Shown one piece after another: positions 15,052 through 15,881 of a DNA stretch of 15,881 nt. The translations under genes and the position numbers were made by a program. Source of the stretch: JAFAHS01 sp046728175 (GTDB taxonomy: Bacteria > Desulfobacterota > Binatia > Binatales > Binataceae); NCBI GenBank assembly GCA_046728175.1, contig JBKPEA010000088.1, positions 1 to 15,881 of the forward strand. The letters are read 5' to 3'. Positions within the stretch are counted from its first letter, which is position 1; every line of letters starts with the position of its first letter. The notes under the pieces are model-generated. The model was given only the letters and a program-made list of their open reading frames with translations. It had not been told where the DNA came from and did no database searches.

Positions 15052-15463
15052 GCCTCAGCTCGATGATTGAGACCCTATCGAGATCAACCCGATAGTCTTC
15101 AACTTCGCTGGTCGAGCCGAGGGGGCTGAAGTTCCACTGCTGTCGAACGATTTCTCGGAGTGCTTCACCAGTGGGAGCCCACCGAAGCGTAAATTCCTGG
15201 GTTCTCTCGACCTCAGTCTCGGAGAATTCCAGTCGAATCCGATGCAAGGGAGTCGGTCGGTCGAAGACTAGCCGGATGACCTGCTCGCCAGTCTCGGCCG
15301 CGCGCCAGCCGCACCGCGCTTTCGCGGTAATCGCAGATTCGATCGGAAAATTTGGATCCTCAGAAGTGACTTCGGCCCTGGCGATGGCTTCGAGATCGAG
15401 CCATTCTTCTTGGGGGTTCGAGCTGGATTCCACGCTGTGGCCGCTTATTGTGATTTTCTTCAT
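14990..15463 (-). CDS. Discoidin-like (F5/8 type C-like) hypothetical protein
   Basis: This 157-residue protein has a beta-sandwich look: EEWLDLEAIARAEVTSEDP (19-37), GWRAAETGEQVIRLVFDRP (52-70), LHRIRLEFSETEVERTQEFT (73-92), IVRQQWNFSPLGSTSEVEDY (105-124) and IIELRLKPDL (133-142). The pattern of bulk-mismatch 'GWRA-x-x-x-GEQ-x-IRL-x-FD' strands followed by a surface Trp and a final short strand is that of discoidin/galactose-binding-like domains found in uncharacterised bacterial proteins; ligand binding is inferred. ATG 15463 begins MKKITISG; a GTG at 15547 would add 28 residues of no clear character. There is no signal peptide. It lies downstream of the sigma-54 activator on the same strand, with a GTACGGCCGTAC palindrome in between. 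Confidence 0.68.
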   Translation of the reverse strand: MKKITISGHSVESSSNPQEEWLDLEAIARAEVTSEDPNFPIESAITAKARCGWRAAETGEQVIRLVFDRPTPLHRIRLEFSETEVERTQEFTLRWAPTGEALREIVRQQWNFSPLGSTSEVEDYRVDLDRVSIIELRLKPDLRPDHGLATLAAWRLA

Positions 15464-15533
15464 GTACACATTCTCAGTCTGAAGCGGTTCACTAGCAAGC
15501 AAACTGATCGAGGTGAAGGTCAAACCCTTCCGA

Positions 15534-15545
15534 GTACGGCCGTAC
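15534..15545. promoter_or_regulatory. Perfect 12-base palindrome in the upstream region
   Basis: GTACGGCCGTAC reads the same on both strands. It lies 71 bases upstream of the discoidin-like gene's ATG, in the gap below the sigma-54 activator. It could be a regulator site, but 12-base palindromes also arise by chance and no -35/-10 pair is evident. Confidence 0.3.
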
Positions 15546-15691
15546 ACGACTTGAATGGACCCGTATCCGCAGATTGGATCAGGGTTCAGTGTAAACGGTT
15601 GGTCAGATGGTAAAAATCCACTTTAGAACGGGTATTTTGCTCACAGAGCACCGGACCGCTGGCGCTGAGGTGTCTCGCTCTATGGTTCAAG

Positions 15692-15881
15692 TCAGTGCTC
15701 TTCGTAGCGCTCCAAGCGATTATAGAGAGTCTTGGGCGCCACGCCTAGAATTTCGGCGGCCCGGGTCTTGTTGCCGCCGGCGTATTCGATAGTGCGGATG
15801 ATGAGCTCGCGCTCGACGTCCTCAAGTGAGGAACCCATCCGGACCCGGAACCATGCGGAGTCACTCTGGCCGGTGGAGCGA
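15692..15881 (-). CDS. C-terminus of an NtrC-type sigma-54 activator (Fis-type HTH)
   Basis: The minus-strand frame entering at the window's right edge encodes 62 residues to TGA (15692-15694). RVRMGSSLEDVERELIIRTI, then EYAGGNKTRAAEILGVAPKT and LYNRLERYEEH make the Fis-type helix-turn-helix that ends NtrC/DctD-like bacterial enhancer-binding proteins, with the typical G-x-x-L-x-x-x-E-x-x-x-I entry and N-K-T-R-A-A-x-x-L-G core. Such proteins bind upstream sites and drive sigma-54 RNA polymerase through an AAA+ domain, which would lie beyond the window. Whether a receiver domain is attached cannot be seen. Confidence 0.9.
   Translation of the reverse strand, partial: RSTGQSDSAWFRVRMGSSLEDVERELIIRTIEYAGGNKTRAAEILGVAPKTLYNRLERYEEH

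Noticed and set aside
1..15881. CRISPR arrays, insertion sequences, tRNA or rRNA genes
   Set aside because: No regularly spaced repeats, transposase motifs, terminal inverted repeats or tRNA-like cloverleaf sequences were seen on reading either strand.

Overview
The window looks like a chromosomal stretch from a fairly high-GC Gram-negative bacterium. A proteobacterium is the best guess, from the Tat-exported flavoprotein, lipobox lipoprotein, CsbD, DUF748 and sigma-54 activator relatives; this is inference from gene content, with no rRNA or marker gene to confirm it. It divides into a left half of oxidative-metabolism genes, a small middle regulatory island, and a right part dominated by decaying stress or envelope genes.

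Left half (1-8552). The window opens on the C-terminal tail of a phytanoyl-CoA dioxygenase (PhyH)-like protein. A Rid-family protein lacking the usual catalytic Arg, a Tat-signal flavin amine oxidase and a heavily broken FMO/Baeyer-Villiger-type monooxygenase pseudogene follow, closed by two strong hairpins. Next is an intact, tightly packed operon: TetR repressor, two tandem PhyH-family Fe(II)/2-oxoglutarate oxygenases, a ferritin-like di-iron protein with all six metal ligands, and an SDR dehydrogenase. Two of its junctions are ATGA overlaps. A near-consensus -35 and a palindrome over the -10 sit just before tetR. This is the best candidate for an undescribed system: three non-haem iron proteins and a dehydrogenase under a local repressor, substrate unknown.

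Middle (9013-10992). A minus-strand ArsR regulator, SRPBCC/AHSA1 and VOC (PhnB-like) set is linked by ATGA overlaps. A DUF1801 protein reads divergently. A 9-kb-scale view shows all of these intact.

Right part (about 11000-15881). A detached DUF748 C-terminal tail, a frameshifted small lipoprotein, a degraded DUF3309-like membrane peptide, an intact CsbD gene, a multiply frameshifted DUF748 gene and a broken response-regulator receiver domain lie here. An intact minus-strand discoidin-like protein and the C-terminus of an NtrC-type sigma-54 activator close the window. Clean ORFs sit directly beside broken ones, so the damage looks like real gene decay and not uniform sequencing error.
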